This document shows, piece by piece, positions 8,819 through 16,998 of a stretch of DNA of 64,000 bases; positions within the stretch are counted from its first letter, which is position 1, and each line of letters starts with the position of its first letter. The notes beneath the pieces were generated by a model, which ran no database searches, was not told where the DNA came from, and worked only from the letters and a program-made list of their open reading frames with translations. The position numbers were made by a program, and so were the translations under genes. This DNA comes from a bacterium (GTDB lineage: Bacteria; Bacillota; Sulfobacillia; UBA995), in the NCBI GenBank assembly GCA_031082145.1, contig JAVHLP010000001.1, forward strand, positions 1 to 64,000, written 5' to 3'.

Positions 8819-9847
8819 TTAGTCCCGTCGCAGCGCCTCGCTGAGAAAGGGCCAGGTCTCCGGCTCCTCGAAGCCCAGCCGCCAGAGAACCACCCCGCCC
8901 AGCCTCAGTTCCCGGGCCAAGGCGGCCCGCTGGCGGATGCTGTGGGCGTTCTGGTACCACACCTCATGTTCAGTTCCCTCGTTGGTGTAGCGGAAGTAGG
9001 GCTGCTGGCTGGCTTCGTCCCATCGCACCGGTACCCGGTGAGCCCTTGCTATGGCGCGCAATTCGCGCGCGGGCAGGAAGTCAACCCTGGCCTCGCCATT
9101 CTCAAGCGGCCAATCATAACCGTAGGCCCCCACGACAAGGAGAATCCGGTCGCGAGGGACGCCCGCACGGGCCAGTGTCTCGGCGGTCTGCCTGACCCAG
9201 AGCAGGGGAGCGATGGGGCCGGGAGGGGTTCCCGGCCAGTGGTTGTCCACCGCCATGAGCAACAGGAAGTCCGCTTGCCGGGCCAGTTCCCGGTAGTCGT
9301 AAGCGTTGCCCCGGGGGTAAACGGCAACTCCCAGGCGCAATCCCCGAGACCGGAGGGCCGGTCCCAGCTCGTCTACCAGCATTGTCAGGGGATCGCGGTC
9401 CCTCTCTTCCAGTCCCACGAAATCGAGGAGCAACCCCCCGTAAGGATGCCGGCCGACCAGGCCCAGGAGCTCGCGGATGGCCCTGGCCCGGGCCTTGGCA
9501 TCCCGCAGGACCCGGCCGGCTTCCACGCCCGGGCGCCGCAGGTTGTTGACAAGGGGTAGAAGATCTATTCGGCGCTCTTGGACGAAGTCGATGACCTCGT
9601 CCCGGCGACGCTCTTTGACCAGCGACCCGTCCACCTCCAGCGAATACCAGAACGGAAACACCAGGTCGATGCGGTCGAATCGCCGGCGGAGGTGGGGGAA
9701 CGAGTCGTCGAAGATGTCACCCCGGCCGTTCTCAAACACCACCCCCAGGAGATGGGCGGGGGCGGGGGAGAGCCGGCGGGCGGCGGGGCATCCTGCGGCC
9801 AGGAATGCGAGCCCCAGCGCCAGGGCGGCGACCGCCCTGCGCTTCAT
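8819..9847 (-). CDS. GH18-like lipoprotein with degenerate catalytic motif
   Basis: A 342-residue predicted lipoprotein: basic start, hydrophobic stretch and lipobox LAAGC (Cys20). The rest resembles the glycoside hydrolase 18 fold of spore-cortex YaaH/YdhD-type proteins without their LysM repeats: FPFWYSLEVDGSL, LLPLVNN, LRLGVAVYPRGNAYDY, LLLMAVDNHW and the C-terminal GGVVLWRLGFEEPETW. The usual catalytic box ends DxDxE; here the matching stretch reads GGLLLDFVGLEE, so the acid/base Glu appears replaced by Val144 (Glu147/148 follow two or three residues later). It may bind peptidoglycan without cleaving it. A good GGGAGGG site precedes the ATG. Confidence 0.75.
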   Translation of the reverse strand: MKRRAVAALALGLAFLAAGCPAARRLSPAPAHLLGVVFENGRGDIFDDSFPHLRRRFDRIDLVFPFWYSLEVDGSLVKERRRDEVIDFVQERRIDLLPLVNNLRRPGVEAGRVLRDAKARARAIRELLGLVGRHPYGGLLLDFVGLEERDRDPLTMLVDELGPALRSRGLRLGVAVYPRGNAYDYRELARQADFLLLMAVDNHWPGTPPGPIAPLLWVRQTAETLARAGVPRDRILLVVGAYGYDWPLENGEARVDFLPARELRAIARAHRVPVRWDEASQQPYFRYTNEGTEHEVWYQNAHSIRQRAALARELRLGGVVLWRLGFEEPETWPFLSEALRRD

Positions 9848-9875
9848 CCAGAACCCTCCCGCCGGCCCCTTCCGG

Positions 9876-10229
9876 TCACTCGCCCGGAGACCGCTGCGGG
9901 CCCGCCAGGCTCTGCTCGGCCAGGTGAATCATGCGGCGGACCATGTGACCACCGATCTGGCCTCCCAGCCGTCCACCCACCGCGCCGTTGGCCCGTGACG
10001 GGAGATCGGCCCAACCCCGGGTCTGAATGACCGGGGTTAGTCCCAGTTCATCGGCTATCTCGTACTTGGCCCGATCCAGCAACTGCCGGTAGCTAGCAGG
10101 ATCGGTTACCTGGGTAGCCGTTTCCGGTCGACGGGCGATCCCGAACTCTCTTGCCACCTGGAGCTTGAGGGCATCCAGACCCTGGCGGGAGCCCGGAACC
10201 AGGCTTTCTTGCGTGCGTCTGCGCGCCAT
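9876..10229 (-). CDS. Alpha/beta-type small acid-soluble spore protein, enlarged
   Basis: A 117-residue SASP, a DNA-coating protein of the forespore. The C-terminal half is canonical: LLDRAKYEIADELGL (cleavage region of the germination protease), then GAVGGRLGGQIGGHMVRRMI. Unusually, an earlier segment (residues 18-31, GLDALKLQVAREFGI) repeats the same helix with a degenerate protease site, making the protein about 40 residues longer than normal. ATG at 10229 is chosen because GGAGGTG lies just upstream; an in-frame start 7 codons earlier has no such site. A sigma-G-like promoter is visible at 10263-10292. Confidence 0.88.
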   Translation of the reverse strand: MARRRTQESLVPGSRQGLDALKLQVAREFGIARRPETATQVTDPASYRQLLDRAKYEIADELGLTPVIQTRGWADLPSRANGAVGGRLGGQIGGHMVRRMIHLAEQSLAGPQRSPGE

Positions 10230-10262
10230 GCGGTTCACCTCCCAGCGCAACCGGCTCAGTGT

Positions 10263-10292
10263 TATGATGACGGGAACAGGGCCGGCGCATGA
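10263..10292 (-). promoter_or_regulatory. Sigma-G-like promoter for the SASP gene
   Basis: On the minus strand TCATG (10292-10288) and CATCATA (10269-10263) are separated by 18 bases. The established forespore sigma-G pattern is GHATR, 17-18 bases, CATNHTA, so the -10 is perfect and the -35 matches 4 of 5. It lies 34 bases before the start codon. The second SASP gene has an almost identical element. Confidence 0.55.
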
Positions 10293-10330
10293 GCGGCAAC
10301 TTTTGCGTCAGACGGCCGCGGGAGGCGGCA

Positions 10331-10400
10331 ATGGCGACCCTTGCCATGGTATAATCACTCCTATCAGAGACGCTCACGGCCTGTCCCCTTGACGGGACGG
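10331..10400 (+). promoter_or_regulatory. rocD promoter and leader
   Basis: An extended -10, TGG-TATAAT, lies at 10347-10355, with no good -35. ATGGC (10331-10335) and GCCAT (10343-10347) form an inverted repeat with a 7-base spacer that touches the promoter and could be an operator. In the leader, CTGTCCC (10381-10387) can pair with GGGACGG (10394-10400) just ahead of the ribosome site. Confidence 0.5.
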
Positions 10401-10415
10401 AGGAAAGGAGGAGCG

Positions 10416-11609
10416 ATGAACGGCACTCGGGAGATCATCAGCCTCACCGAGAGGTATGGCGCCCGGAACTACCACCCCCTACCGGTGGTCATCGCCCGCG
10501 GTGAGGGAGTGTGGGTGTGGGATCCGGAGGGCAAACGGTACATGGACATGTTGAGCGCCTACTCCGCGCTGAACCAGGGACACCGGCACCCGCGCATCGT
10601 TCAGGCCCTCTGCGAACAGGCCGGCCGGGTCACCGTTACCTCCCGGGCCTTTCACAACGATCAGCTGGGCCGGTTCTACGAGGCGGTCGCGGCAATAACC
10701 GGCAAGCAGAAGGTCCTGCCCATGAACTCCGGCGTGGAGGCGGTGGAGACGGCCGTCAAGGCCGCCCGGCGCTGGGCTTACCGGGTCAAGGGGGTTCCCT
10801 CCGGGCAGGCCGAGATAGTTGGCTGCGAAGGCAATTTCCACGGCCGGACCATGACCGCCGTCTCACTCTCCTCGGATCCGCTCTACCGTGCCGACTACGG
10901 GCCGTTCCTGCCGGGTCTCCCGCTCGTACCCTATGGCGACATCGATGCCCTGGAGCGGGCGATCAACCCCAACACGGCCGCTTTTCTGGTTGAACCGCTG
11001 CAGGGTGAGGCCGGAGTGCGGATTCCTCCGGACGGGTATCTCGGGCAGGTCCGGGCTCTCTGCCGCGAGCACCGGGTGCTGCTACTGGCCGACGAGATCC
11101 AGACCGGCCTGGGGCGCACGGGGAGAATGTACGGCTGTGACTGGGAAGACGTGGTCCCTGACGTCTACATCCTTGGCAAGGCCCTGGGAGGTGGGGTCTA
11201 CCCCGTCTCGGCGGTGGCGGCCGATGAGGATATCCTGGGCGTCTTCGAGCCGGGCTCGCATGGCTCCACTTTCGGTGGCAATCCCCTGGCGGCGGCAGTT
11301 GGAACGGCGTCCCTGGCCGTCATCAAGGAGGAGGGACTGGTGGAGAACTCGCTGCGCCTGGGTGAGTACCTGCTATCCCGGCTCAAGCAGATGAGCATCC
11401 CCAGGCTGCGGGACCTCCGGGGACGGGGGTTGTTCGTCGGCGTTGAACTCGACACCGACGCCCGTCCGTACTGCGAGGCCTTGATGGGGGAGGGTATCCT
11501 GGCCAAGGAGACGCACGTCAACGTCATCCGGCTGGCGCCGCCGCTGGTGGTTACGCAGGAAGACTTGGACTGGGCTCTCGAGCGGATTGCCCGGGTCCTG
11601 GCGGCCTGA
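10416..11609 (+). CDS. rocD: Ornithine aminotransferase
   Basis: A 397-residue class-III PLP aminotransferase converting ornithine and 2-oxoglutarate to glutamate-5-semialdehyde and glutamate. Family features are the N-terminal [51 protein letters not shown], the PLP-pocket [14 protein letters not shown] and the Schiff-base lysine in [15 protein letters not shown], then [13 protein letters not shown]. These specifically resemble RocD rather than ArgD. ATG at 10416 lies 4 bases after GGAGG. No other arginine-catabolic gene is adjacent. It converges on the response regulator gene, 26 bases away. Confidence 0.95.
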   Translation: MNGTREIISLTERYGARNYHPLPVVIARGEGVWVWDPEGKRYMDMLSAYSALNQGHRHPRIVQALCEQAGRVTVTSRAFHNDQLGRFYEAVAAITGKQKVLPMNSGVEAVETAVKAARRWAYRVKGVPSGQAEIVGCEGNFHGRTMTAVSLSSDPLYRADYGPFLPGLPLVPYGDIDALERAINPNTAAFLVEPLQGEAGVRIPPDGYLGQVRALCREHRVLLLADEIQTGLGRTGRMYGCDWEDVVPDVYILGKALGGGVYPVSAVAADEDILGVFEPGSHGSTFGGNPLAAAVGTASLAVIKEEGLVENSLRLGEYLLSRLKQMSIPRLRDLRGRGLFVGVELDTDARPYCEALMGEGILAKETHVNVIRLAPPLVVTQEDLDWALERIARVLAA

Positions 11610-11635
11610 TAAGGCCACCCGGCCTCGGGCGCCCG

Positions 11636-12286
11636 TCACCGGAGCCTCAGCCAGCCCTGCCGGATGGCGGTGGTGACCGCCTCCGTGCGATCGCTCACCC
11701 CCAGCTTGGCGAAGAGGTTGGCAAGGTGAGTTTTGACGGTGCTCTCGGCAATGCCCAGCCGGGCGGCGATCTCCCGGTTGCTGAGCCCGTCGGACAGGCA
11801 ATGTAGAGCTTCCCGCTCTCGCTGGGACAGGGGGCTGGGGGCTGCAGCCGCGGCCGGGCCAGCCGTCGCGTGTTCCACTACCTGGGCTGCCACGCTCGGG
11901 TGGAGCACCGTCTCGCCACGGTGAACGCCCTCGATGGCGCGGAAGATGTCCTCCCGCGGCGAGTCCTTGAGAAGGTAACCGGCGGCGCCAGCTCGCAGGC
12001 CGGCCAGAACCAGCTCGTCCTGATCATAGGTGGTGAGCACCAGCACTCGTGCCTGGGGGCACTCCTCCCGCACGCGGCGGGTTGCCTCAACACCGTCCAT
12101 CCGGGGCAGCCGCAGGTCCATCAGTATCACATCCGGCTTGAGCCGCCGGGCTTGCTCGAGGGCTTCCCAGCCGTCGGCCGCCTGCCCGACCACGGCCAGG
12201 TTGGGCCGGCGGCCCAGCATCAGTTCGAGACCCTCGCGGACAACAGGATGGTCGTCAACGATCAGCACCCGGATCGCCCGGGCCAT
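11636..12286 (-). CDS. NarL/FixJ-type response regulator
   Basis: A 216-residue two-component regulator. The receiver domain (about 5-120) has the acidic pocket VDDHP, the phosphoacceptor Asp in VILMDLRLPRMDG, the Thr of VLVLTTYD and the Lys of YLLKDSP. The C-terminal LuxR-type helix-turn-helix (about 150-212) contains LSQREREALHCLSDGLSNREIAARLGIAESTVKTHL. ATG at 12286 is preferred since AAGG lies 8 bases upstream; GTG at 12295 is an alternative. It overlaps the end of the sensor kinase gene and is clearly its partner. Target genes cannot be told. Confidence 0.94.
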   Translation of the reverse strand: MARAIRVLIVDDHPVVREGLELMLGRRPNLAVVGQAADGWEALEQARRLKPDVILMDLRLPRMDGVEATRRVREECPQARVLVLTTYDQDELVLAGLRAGAAGYLLKDSPREDIFRAIEGVHRGETVLHPSVAAQVVEHATAGPAAAAAPSPLSQREREALHCLSDGLSNREIAARLGIAESTVKTHLANLFAKLGVSDRTEAVTTAIRQGWLRLR

Positions 12287-14270
12287 CGCCGTCACCTTCT
12301 TCCAGCGGGACTAGGGCAAGCACCCGGGTCCCCTCCCCGGGGGAACTAGCTACCGTCAACTGCCCGCCCACCGTCTCGGCCCGCTCGCGCATCGCCCAGA
12401 GCCCGAACCCGCCGCCGGGGCGCAAGGTCGCCTGGGCGGCGAACCCCTGCCCGTTGTCGGTGATACTGAGCTCAACGTTCCTGGCTCCCTTGGCCAGCAC
12501 CAGGTCGACGTGGGTGGCCCTGCTGTGCCGCCGGACGTTGGCGACCGCTTCTTGCGCGATCCGGTACAGGGCCTCAGCCACCGGTGGCGGCGGATCGAGA
12601 TCGGCCAGCGTCAGGTTAGCCCGGACGCCGTCGGCCTCGAGCTGAAGAGCCAGGGACCCAAGGGCGGGAACTAGACCACCCATCGCCAGGGCCTGGGGCC
12701 GCAGGTTCCAGACCGAGCGACGGGCTTCCTGCAGGCTGTCGCGGGCCAGTTCGCGAGCCCGCAGGACCCGGGAACGGACTTCATCCAGGTCTTCTCCCAG
12801 GGTATCCTCGGCGGCCTCCAGTTGCAGCACCATCGCGGTCAGCCCTTGGGCCAGAGTATCGTGGATCTCGCGGGCCAGCCGGTTGCGCTCCTCGAGTATG
12901 GCTATCTCCCGCGCCCGGAGTGCCCGTTGACGTTCCTCGCCCGCTTCGCGGGCCGCCTCGACGGCTTCCCGCCGGGAGGACTGCAGTTGCTCGGCCATCC
13001 GGTTCAGGGCCCGGGCGAGATCGGCCAGTTCATCCCGGCCCGTCTCGGGCAGCCGGTGGGACAGATCCTCGCCCAGGCGCCGGGTTTCTTCGACTAGCCG
13101 GCCTATGGGTCGCGTCAGGGCTAGAGTTGCGAGATGAGCGGACACCCCGACCCCGAGCAGGATCCCCACCAGCGCCCATTCCCACCGGCGCAGTAGCAGG
13201 GCCTCGGCGGCCCGGATCTCGGCTCGCACCGCCCAGGCCGAGGCCTCCATGGTGGCGGACGGGGCCAGGACGCCCAGGAGCCAGCCGGCCTCGGGTAGGC
13301 GGGCCAGGGCAAGGTAGGCGGGCGAACCCGGATCCTCCAGCCGGATCAGCTGCCCGGTGTGATCCACGGCGGCCACCCGGCCGGCCAGATCTGGCCGGTT
13401 ATCCAGGAGCGATCCCCTCTCCAGGCCCAGGCCGTTGGGCGGAGCGGTGACCAGGCGGCCTCCGGGGTCGGCCAGGAAGGTCTGGAAAGCGGGGTCCTTG
13501 GCCGTCACCCGGTCCTCAGCCATGATCTCCCCGAGCACCACATCCACACCGGCGATGGCGAGCAACTCCCCCTCCGGGCCGCGAACGGGGGCAACTGCGG
13601 AGATGAGCTCGGCGCCGTTGGGGTGGGAATACGGCGGGGACCAGACGGCGCGCGAGCCGGAGCCGGCCTCACCGGTCGCAGCCTGGAACGGCGCCCAATC
13701 CCGCGGGTCGTCGCCGGGCCCAACTGGGGACCCTGGATGACCAAAGCCCGGATTGGGGTAGACACGGAGGATCCCGCTGGCGGTGATGACCCAGGCCCCG
13801 GCGGCATCCGGGGGCCTGTCGGCGCTGGCCGCCAAGAAGGGGTCTACCTGGGAGAGTAGTCCGTTCTCGCCCCAGCGGGCGGCCGTCATCTCCACCGTTC
13901 GGGGGATGAAAACCCCGACCTCCGTCCCGGCGGCATTCAGCCAGTGTCCCTCGCCGGCACGCTCCAGCGGGCTGCCTCCGGGCAGGAAAGGCGGGTAGTA
14001 GCCGGGGTGATGATAGAGCCATTGCACGTAATCGGCGAGAGCTTCCGCCCGCCGGTGGACCTGGCCGAAGAAGGTGTCATGGGCGTGGGCCAGGTCAACC
14101 GCGCGGGCCACCAGGCGGCGGCGGGCTTCCTGCTCGACCGCGACCCGGGAGTGTTCTCCCGCCGTGCTGGCCATGTTCCTTACCACGCCCAGGCTCAAGC
14201 CGGCTAGAGTCAAGGCCGGCACCAGGGCCACCAGGGCCAGGAGCAAGAGTACCTTGGTGCCGGCGCGCAC
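12255..14270 (-). CDS. Membrane sensor histidine kinase with extracellular Cache-like domain
   Basis: A 671-residue NarL-partner kinase. Layout: a membrane helix (about 7-28); an extracellular region of some 330 residues resembling a double Cache sensor, with SAVAPVRGPEGELLAIAGVDV typical of the fold; a second helix (WALVGILLGVGVSAHLATL); HAMP (LTRPIGRLVEETRRLGEDLSHRL); HisKA_3 with the phosphorylated His in LAREIHDTLAQGLTAM; and an ATPase domain with IAQEAVANVRRHS, ITDNGQGF and GGGFGLWAMRERA. GTG at 14270 has GGAGG exactly 8 bases upstream. It follows the deacetylase gene by 12 bases and overlaps the regulator gene. Confidence 0.94.
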   Translation of the reverse strand: MRAGTKVLLLLALVALVPALTLAGLSLGVVRNMASTAGEHSRVAVEQEARRRLVARAVDLAHAHDTFFGQVHRRAEALADYVQWLYHHPGYYPPFLPGGSPLERAGEGHWLNAAGTEVGVFIPRTVEMTAARWGENGLLSQVDPFLAASADRPPDAAGAWVITASGILRVYPNPGFGHPGSPVGPGDDPRDWAPFQAATGEAGSGSRAVWSPPYSHPNGAELISAVAPVRGPEGELLAIAGVDVVLGEIMAEDRVTAKDPAFQTFLADPGGRLVTAPPNGLGLERGSLLDNRPDLAGRVAAVDHTGQLIRLEDPGSPAYLALARLPEAGWLLGVLAPSATMEASAWAVRAEIRAAEALLLRRWEWALVGILLGVGVSAHLATLALTRPIGRLVEETRRLGEDLSHRLPETGRDELADLARALNRMAEQLQSSRREAVEAAREAGEERQRALRAREIAILEERNRLAREIHDTLAQGLTAMVLQLEAAEDTLGEDLDEVRSRVLRARELARDSLQEARRSVWNLRPQALAMGGLVPALGSLALQLEADGVRANLTLADLDPPPPVAEALYRIAQEAVANVRRHSRATHVDLVLAKGARNVELSITDNGQGFAAQATLRPGGGFGLWAMRERAETVGGQLTVASSPGEGTRVLALVPLEEGDGDGPGDPGADR

Positions 14271-14282
14271 TGGAATCGCCTC

Positions 14283-15104
14283 CTACCGCGGGGGGAACAA
14301 GCCGGGCAGCTCGGCCGGATCTCGCCAGTCGATGGCGAAGCGAGGAATGCCCTGGGGTTCACCCCGCCCGGCAAACCCATCCACGGCCAGGAATACCAGG
14401 TCATAGCGGTCGGCAGCCGCCGCCGCGGCGGCGGGTGTGCTCGCCCCGTAGGGCCAGGCCAGCGCGACCGGTACGGCCCCGGTCAGGCCGCTGAGGATGC
14501 TCCTGGATGTGTCCAGATCCTTTGCCACGACGTCGACGGAAACCTTCATCACCAGCGGCTTGCCATCAACTTCCCGGTGCAGGTCGTGGGTGTGGTCGGC
14601 GAAGGTGACGAGACCCTCGGCGGCAACGGCCACCACCTGGGCGGCTGAGATGGCCGGCGGCCCATCCACCCCGCCGGGCCGGCCCAGCCTCCCCGTGAGC
14701 AAGAACTGAACCGCCGGGACCTCCAGCGCCCGGAGCACCGGGTAGCCGTGCTCGGCCCAGCCGAGGTAACCGTCATCAAAGGTCAGGAGCATGCAGTCGC
14801 CGCTCAGCTCAAGGTCGCCGGCCATCCAGAGCGCGAATTCGGCCAGAGTGAGCGGCTGCCAACCCTGTCCCAGGAACCAGCGGAGGTCGCCGGCGAGGCG
14901 TTCGGGGGTGACGCAGTACTCATTGTAGGGCTCTGGATGCACGTCATGGTAGATCAGGACGGCCACCCGGGCCTCCTCGGAGGGCGTCTCGGCGGCATCG
15001 ATCTTGGCCTCGGCGACCACAGGAAGAGTGGGCACCGTAGGGGGCAGAGCGGTGAGGATCAGGGAGACAAAAACCACTGCCGCCGGAATAGCCCGTCGTG
15101 TCAC
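14283..15104 (-). CDS. Exported polysaccharide deacetylase
   Basis: A carbohydrate esterase 4 (NodB-fold) protein of about 273 residues with an N-terminal signal sequence (basic start, then AIPAAVVFVSLILTAL). Motifs: VLIYHDV, the metal Asp pair in LLTFDDGYLG, a histidine motif FADHTHDLH, and LAWPYGAST. It probably removes acetyl groups from peptidoglycan or another polymer outside the membrane. GTG at 15104 (AGGAA 9 bases upstream) is slightly preferred over GTG at 15110. It is the first gene of an operon with the sensor kinase and response regulator, an unusual partnership suggesting envelope sensing. Confidence 0.88.
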   Translation of the reverse strand: MTRRAIPAAVVFVSLILTALPPTVPTLPVVAEAKIDAAETPSEEARVAVLIYHDVHPEPYNEYCVTPERLAGDLRWFLGQGWQPLTLAEFALWMAGDLELSGDCMLLTFDDGYLGWAEHGYPVLRALEVPAVQFLLTGRLGRPGGVDGPPAISAAQVVAVAAEGLVTFADHTHDLHREVDGKPLVMKVSVDVVAKDLDTSRSILSGLTGAVPVALAWPYGASTPAAAAAAADRYDLVFLAVDGFAGRGEPQGIPRFAIDWRDPAELPGLFPPR

Positions 15105-15180
15105 GACCACCAGTTCCTTTGCCGTGATCGTGCGGCACCGGTACGGCGACAGGTATCGGCCAGGGGGTTGATCTCCGCGT

Positions 15181-15208
15181 CATGCCTCCTCCTTCCGGGG
15201 GAGGCATG
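15181..15208. repeat. Inverted repeat between divergent genes
   Basis: CATGCCTCC (15181-15189) is exactly complementary to GGAGGCATG (15200-15208) around a 10-base loop. There is no T-run on either side, so a plain terminator is unlikely. It lies between the deacetylase operon (minus) and the secreted repeat protein (plus) and could be an operator or an RNA leader hairpin. Confidence 0.45.
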
Positions 15209-15349
15209 AGGACCCGGGGTATGAACGCGGGCGAAGAACGGCGGCCGCTTGCGAGCCGGACGAGTGCACCTTTCACAGCTTCTTCACCGTGAGGGCACCG
15301 GATCTCCACGCCCCAGGGGTAGGCTGTGGTCAGAGAGGAGGTGATGGAC

Positions 15350-15931
15350 TTGGGCAAGAAAGTCGCGATCGGCCTGCTGCTGGTTCTTATACTGGCCATT
15401 CCCGTGGCTGTAGCGCAGGCCGAGGATGGGGGCGTGCAGGCCCGGATCCTCCAGTTGAGGAGCCAGATCCGGGAGCTCCGCCAGCAGTTGGTCCGAGAGC
15501 AGTTGGGCGCCGGCCTGATCACCGAGGAGCAGGCCGCCCGCAGGCTGGCCAGGCTGGACACCGACCCTGCGCAGAGGGCCGAACTGGCCGCCGCCCACCA
15601 GGCGGCTCACCGTGAGCGCGTGCGTCAGATCATCGGGGAAAGGTTGGCCGCCGGTCTGATCACAGAAGAGCACGCCGCCCGCTGCCTGGAGATGCTGGAG
15701 GTCGCTCCCGAGGTGCGGGCCGAACTGGCCGCCGCCCATCGCGAGGCGCAGCTGGAGCAGATGCGGCAGCTGCTTGCGGAGAAGGTTGCCGCCGGTCTGA
15801 TCACCCAAGAGCAGGCCGACCTGATGCTCCAGCGGATGCAGGCCGGTGGGGGATTGCCCGGTGGGCGAGGGCGAGGGCCATGCCCCCGGCCCTTCTGGAG
15901 AGGGATCCCGCCCGGCAACGGTTCCGACTGA
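15350..15931 (+). CDS. Secreted helical repeat protein (DUF2680-like)
   Basis: About 193 residues. A signal peptide (KKVAIGLLLVLILAIPVAVAQA) is followed by three tandem copies of a roughly 47-residue unit. Each has a core AGLITEEQAARRL or close variant, and the first two are followed by xxRAELAAAHxxA and a charged helix. The core resembles the short DUF2680 motif (LITQEQAD) of secreted Bacillota proteins. The last 30 residues are Gly/Pro/Arg-rich with one Cys. TTG at 15350 is chosen because GGAGG (15337-15341) is 8 bases upstream; ATG at 15344 is only 2 away. Function unknown; possibly an envelope protein. Confidence 0.82.
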   Translation: MGKKVAIGLLLVLILAIPVAVAQAEDGGVQARILQLRSQIRELRQQLVREQLGAGLITEEQAARRLARLDTDPAQRAELAAAHQAAHRERVRQIIGERLAAGLITEEHAARCLEMLEVAPEVRAELAAAHREAQLEQMRQLLAEKVAAGLITQEQADLMLQRMQAGGGLPGGRGRGPCPRPFWRGIPPGNGSD

Positions 15932-15953
15932 CCGGAGTGGCTGGCCGAGACAG

Positions 15954-15981
15954 AGAGGCCCGCAGATCGTTGCGGGCCTCT
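15954..15981. terminator. Shared hairpin between convergent genes
   Basis: AGAGGCCCGCA (15954-15964) pairs perfectly with TGCGGGCCTCT (15971-15981) around GATCGT. It lies between the repeat protein (plus) and the SpoIIP gene (minus), touching the latter's stop codon. No clear U-run follows on either strand. Similar hairpins sit between other convergent pairs in this window. Confidence 0.6.
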
Positions 15982-16910
15982 CAACGTGCCGGCCCGAGGG
16001 CCCGGGAGATCACCTCGCCCATGAGCATCGCCGCCCCGTCGGCCTCTTCCCGCGGCTGATAGGCGGTGCCGATCTCCAGCAGCAGCAGTCCCGGATCAAG
16101 GTGCTGATTGTAGTTGCCGCGAGCCACGAAAACGCCCTTGATCAACCCCGGGTATATCTCGTCGCCGACCGCCTTCAGCCGCTTGGCCAGTCTCAGGTTT
16201 GCCGCTCGCAGGGGGTTCTGGCGGCCCACGACCAGAAGCACCCGGGCCACAACCTGGCCGTCAATGCGGGTCCGGTAGGCTTTGGCGGGGACCGCGTCGC
16301 GATGGACGTCGAACAGGACCTGGGGCCGGTAGGTGAGGTTGGCGACTACCGTACGCGATGACCGGAGGTAGGCCAGAGCGTCATGGGGATCATGGCGCGT
16401 GCGGTCGTGAATGGCCACGAAACTCTCCCGCTCAAGGCTGGCGGCCAGGATACGGCCCACCTCGAGGATACTGCCCTTGCCGGGGATGAACGCCGCCCCG
16501 TCGGTGGGGTAGTAGGCCTCATCGGAGTGGCTGTGGTAGACCACCGCCAGCGGCCTGGCCGCCCCCAGGGGGATCGCCTGGTAGGGGGTTGCCAGGGCCG
16601 GTGCTCCATCGCCGTCCGGGCGGAGCTCCCGGGCGTGAGCCCGTCGTCCCCAGACCCGGACGACTTCGTAGCGGCGATCACCATCGCCCACAAAGAGGTC
16701 GCCGGTGGAAAAAGGATGGGCCGTCTCCAGCAGCACTTGGCGGTCGGGCCCGTAAAGCGTATGGAAGCCGTGGCTCTCCTCCCGTCCCTCGTACGAGGCA
16801 AAGCGGGGAATGGCCCCAAACCGGTCCGGTTCCGCATGCCAGAGGGCGCCCAGCAGAACCACACCCAGGATGGCCACCAGGCCCCCGATAAGCCGCAGCT
16901 TCAGTGGCAT
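15981..16910 (-). CDS. spoIIP: SpoIIP-type peptidoglycan amidase
   Basis: A 309-residue membrane-anchored protein of the SpoIIP family, the cell-wall hydrolase of the engulfment complex DMP. One N-terminal membrane helix (LIGGLVAILGVVLLGAL) is followed by a linker and the catalytic domain: VVYHSHSDEAYYP (zinc His and Glu), LFDVHRDAVP, RGNYNQHLDPG and LLLEIGTAYQ. The C-terminus is complete. No ribosome site stands before ATG at 16910, so a later start or an unusual leader is possible. SpoIID and SpoIIM are not adjacent. It could also be one of several SpoIIP paralogues. Confidence 0.9.
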   Translation of the reverse strand: MPLKLRLIGGLVAILGVVLLGALWHAEPDRFGAIPRFASYEGREESHGFHTLYGPDRQVLLETAHPFSTGDLFVGDGDRRYEVVRVWGRRAHARELRPDGDGAPALATPYQAIPLGAARPLAVVYHSHSDEAYYPTDGAAFIPGKGSILEVGRILAASLERESFVAIHDRTRHDPHDALAYLRSSRTVVANLTYRPQVLFDVHRDAVPAKAYRTRIDGQVVARVLLVVGRQNPLRAANLRLAKRLKAVGDEIYPGLIKGVFVARGNYNQHLDPGLLLLEIGTAYQPREEADGAAMLMGEVISRALGPAR

Positions 16911-16998
16911 CAGGGGTTAGGCTGCCCCCGGCGCCGCCCCGGCATGCGGCAGGAAAAGGTGGCCAGCCGTAGAACCAAGGCCGGGGGAGGTAAGGCTC

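Noticed and set aside
16911-16998. Sigma-F-like promoter (GCATG plus 15 bases) before spoIIP.
   Set aside because: The -10 region matches too few positions to be meaningful.
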